The notes under the pieces are model-generated. The model was not told the origin of the DNA. It ran no database searches and saw only the letters and a program-made list of their open reading frames with translations. From assembly GCA_029207755.1 (NCBI GenBank), contig JARCOQ010000002.1:2852001-2916000 (forward strand): a stretch of 64,000 nt of DNA. Reading direction: 5' to 3'. Each line of letters starts with the position of its first letter. Position 1 is the stretch's first letter. Origin of the DNA: Chamaea fasciata (taxonomy: Eukaryota > Chordata > Aves > Passeriformes > Sylviidae). Of the stretch, positions 62,601 through 64,000 are shown piece by piece. The position numbers were made by a program, and so were the translations under genes.

Positions 62601-64000
62601 GTTTTATTCCCTAGCTGTTGTGCAAGCTTTACTGGAGAGATAATTAAGAGCGAGATATTTCCTAAACCACGCCCGATGGAAACTAAGTTCAACTATTTTT
62701 AATCACAGGGAAGAAGGTATTTTTCTCAAACTCTACATAAATTGTTTCCTTGGACTGTGATCAGGAATGGAAAATTTCACTAAGAAGTAGCATGTTCAGG
62801 ACTAGAAGATTATGGGATTTTTTACTTAGGGTCTTCTGGTTCAATCAGATGTGTGTCTTTCAAAGGGCTGTTCAAGCAGAAAGGTTAAACAGCACAGTGG
62901 TGTCTTCTGGCTGCTTCAGAGCTTTTAGGGCATTAAAGAGGTGCAACTCTTATTAAACCCTGGTTCTACAGGTATTTTTTCTTAGCAAGCAAATGTAGGA
63001 TTTTTTAATAGTATCCAAAAGCTGCATTTTTAGAATTTGCAAAGGGTCTGTGCAGTAACCTGTCAATATGCAAATGATTTTCTTGTATTTGAGCCGTTCC
63101 AAATGAAACTGCTGTGGTGTCTCTGCTCCCCTGTGCATATTTAAAGTCTCTAAACAGAATTTTGTGTAACTCATGGAGTTGAGCAGTGTGGACACAGACT
63201 AAAGTCTGGCTTTCTGCAGGAGGATTAGCTGAGAAACAAAACTTGAAATGCTTCAGAGGTCAGTCATGAGAAAGAATGTTGATATTCTACCCTAGTGTGG
63301 ATTTCCCTTACTGCTCTTCCCCCTCCCCCCCCCCCCCCCCCCCCAATGCCTTAATATTGCAATTTAGTGTTTGTTGATTCACATCAAGACAATCTCAAAA
63401 TCTTGGCAATCATCAGAAGTTCCAGTAATGTGCTGAGACTTGTGATCAGACAAGTGGGCAAGTTATTTATTGGAGAATGTTATTCTGGAGTGGGGAAGAT
63501 GCAAAATGTATTAATTTCATGACAGTAATGCCTCTCTCCGTTGCTGAACTTTTCTGGGGATGTCCCCATGACAAAAGTCAGGCAGTTTCTCCCAGGTAAC
63601 ATTTTTCAGGAATGTTCCAGAGATGCTTGGCACCAACAACAGGGAAAGTTCAGCCTGGGGCATGTGAAAGGACCCAGGGCTGCTGAGCAAGGCTTCCAAG
63701 AACTGACCTGAAAATCTGTTCCAGTCCAGCCTCACGCATCTGCTGATCCATGTTAATTTAGCAGGGCTGGGCAAACCTGGGATTAAAAGCAAGTTCTAAG
63801 GGCACCATAAATGCTTATGCTATGAGGTGACAAGAATTTCTTGTGTCTAAGAGCATTGGTTTGCTCTTGAAATAGGCTCTGTTCCTTGGGGCTGGAGGGA
63901 GGAACCTCACAGAACTGCAAAACAAATCTGCAAATATTGTTAAATATCAAAGAAGTGAGCAGAAAATACGGGAGATTTTTTTTTTTCTTGTTTAAAGATC
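53557..64000 (+). CDS. ARL13B: ARL13B, ciliary ARF-like GTPase (5' part; gene runs off the right edge)
   Basis: ARL13B is an atypical ARF-family GTPase of the ciliary membrane, an exchange factor for ARL3 and a Joubert syndrome gene. Three coding exons are visible here (53557-53615, 54588-54658, 56551-56800), giving residues 1 to about 127 in continuous frame. They cover the palmitoylated N-terminus and most of the G domain through KPVLV. The next exon should begin LANKQD (the NKxD motif); I found nothing like it up to 64000, so the remaining G domain, coiled coil and proline-rich tail lie outside. STX19 lies antisense in intron 3, as in mammals. Confidence 0.93.
54588..54658 (+). CDS. ARL13B: ARL13B coding exon 2: P-loop
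   Basis: This 71-base exon encodes [20 protein letters not shown] and then IQG. It contains the nucleotide-binding P-loop GLDNAGKT (residues 28-35). A long T-rich tract and TATGGAG form the acceptor; the first base completes the Arg codon from exon 1. The donor is GGAG followed by GTAAGT. It matches human [16 protein letters not shown]. Confidence 0.95.
54803..54871. repeat. Three-copy minisatellite, unit about 25 bases
   Basis: The motif CACATATATCGCATCTTAAT recurs with small changes at about 54803, 54828 and 54850, separated by short AATAC spacers. It lies in ARL13B intron 2. No function is suggested. Confidence 0.8.
56551..56800 (+). CDS. ARL13B: ARL13B coding exon 3: switch I, switch II and G-domain core
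   Basis: This 250-base exon encodes [19 protein letters not shown], then [30 protein letters not shown] and ISGKPVLV. Switch I carries Thr52 in APTVGF. Switch II reads DLGGG, with Gly75 where most ARF-family proteins have the catalytic glutamine, a known ARL13B peculiarity linked to weak hydrolysis. Arg79, mutated in human Joubert syndrome, is intact. The acceptor is TTTGACAG and the donor is TTAGT followed by GTAAGT. Confidence 0.96.
56801..60844 (+). other. ARL13B intron 3, part upstream of nested STX19
   Basis: About 4 kb of AT-rich intron with T-runs (for example about 59826-59841) and no splice-flanked coding exon matching ARL13B. The STX19 3' UTR should lie in its right end; I saw no canonical minus-strand AATAAA close to the STX19 stop. 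Confidence 0.6.
60845..61723 (-). CDS. STX19: STX19, syntaxin-19, single coding exon nested in ARL13B intron 3
   Basis: STX19 is a Qa-type SNARE of epithelial membranes acting in fusion at the plasma membrane or post-Golgi carriers. The frame gives 292 residues; human has 294. It opens [15 protein letters not shown] and has the Habc-like helical region at about 45-165 ([16 protein letters not shown]). The SNARE motif spans about 208-270, with [20 protein letters not shown] and the zero-layer glutamine at 243 in EEQGE. It has no transmembrane helix: it ends [15 protein letters not shown], with seven cysteines at 280-291 that are probable palmitoylation sites. The start is the first ATG and matches human MKDRLQELK. 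A possible acceptor (TTTGATTACAG) about 117 bases upstream may join a non-coding first exon. The frame is complete. Confidence 0.97.
   Translation of the reverse strand: MRDRLQELKLRAKELQIAGENNGATVQEEEQEEFEQQAIIYEKEPITERHLHEIQKLQNEINNLVEEVNKFSQQQKSLVSSMRRFSVLKKESNVAREIKVQAEHVRRCLDELSRTVRKAEQEQGPARAVVRILAAQHAFLSHRYLQAMLSYNHAITARQDKCRTFIRRQLEVAGKDVSEEEVNDMLQQGKWEVFNENLLTEVKITKAQLSEIEQRHKELVNLENQIKDVKELFIQISVLVEEQGEMINNIEMCMNNTQEYTQVSKEKFGLAVRYKKRNPCKAICCWCCPCCR
61724..64000 (+). other. ARL13B intron 3, right part; STX19 upstream region
   Basis: AT-rich sequence follows the STX19 start to the window end. It would hold any STX19 promoter and non-coding exon; a weak TATA-like stretch on the minus strand lies near 61875-61890. 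It includes a C-run of 20 at 63325-63344. No ARL13B exon 4 was recognised. Confidence 0.55.
63319..63344. repeat. Poly-C tract
   Basis: Five C, one T, then 20 uninterrupted C. This is a simple mononucleotide tract in ARL13B intron 3, prone to length variation and sequencing error. Confidence 0.95.

Noticed and set aside
56801..64000. ARL13B exon 4
   Set aside because: I searched by eye for the LANKQDKEGAL-type start and the downstream coiled-coil coding sequence and found none, so it presumably lies beyond the window.
1..64000. CRISPR arrays, bacterial operons or an integrated viral genome
   Set aside because: The sequence is spliced vertebrate DNA. No spaced direct-repeat array, phage-like gene cluster or retroviral gag/pol/env frame is visible.

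Overview
The window is vertebrate nuclear DNA, most likely from a bird and probably a songbird. It carries the conserved amniote block PROS1 (minus strand), ARL13B (plus strand) and STX19 (minus strand, nested in an ARL13B intron). Introns are short, with the whole PROS1 coding span in about 19 kb. Recognisable interspersed repeats are sparse, and the one clear retrotransposon remnant has the 3' end of a CR1 LINE, the dominant avian/sauropsid LINE. Genus and species cannot be named from the sequence alone.

Layout. Positions 1 to about 30100 hold no gene I can support. This is AT-rich intergenic DNA downstream of PROS1, with mononucleotide runs, a GATGAG-type hexamer array followed by a CpG-rich patch (about 21770-22300), a CR1 remnant (about 15905-16205) and a possible decayed retroposed segment (about 18874-19480). 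Positions 31146-50368 hold a complete PROS1 coding sequence on the minus strand. I reconstructed 15 coding exons with GT-AG borders and matching phases, encoding about 659 residues: signal/propeptide, Gla domain, thrombin-sensitive loop, four EGF modules and two laminin-G modules. Positions 50080-51130 are a CpG island that looks like a divergent promoter for PROS1 and ARL13B. Coding exons 1-3 of ARL13B lie at 53557-53615, 54588-54658 and 56551-56800; the rest of the gene lies beyond the right edge. An intact single-exon STX19 (60845-61723) sits antisense in ARL13B intron 3.

How the genes relate. PROS1 encodes secreted vitamin K-dependent protein S, the cofactor of activated protein C and of TFPI and a ligand of TAM receptors. 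ARL13B encodes a ciliary membrane GTPase. STX19 encodes an unusual syntaxin with a cysteine-rich tail in place of a transmembrane segment. They share a locus and probably one promoter region, but no common pathway is evident.

I see no previously undescribed system. The most notable observations are a three-copy tandem duplication of the PROS1 EGF2 acceptor/exon start, altered protease-sensitive arginines in the protein S loop, the divergent CpG-island promoter with paired inverted CCAAT boxes, and the intergenic hexamer array beside a CpG-rich patch.
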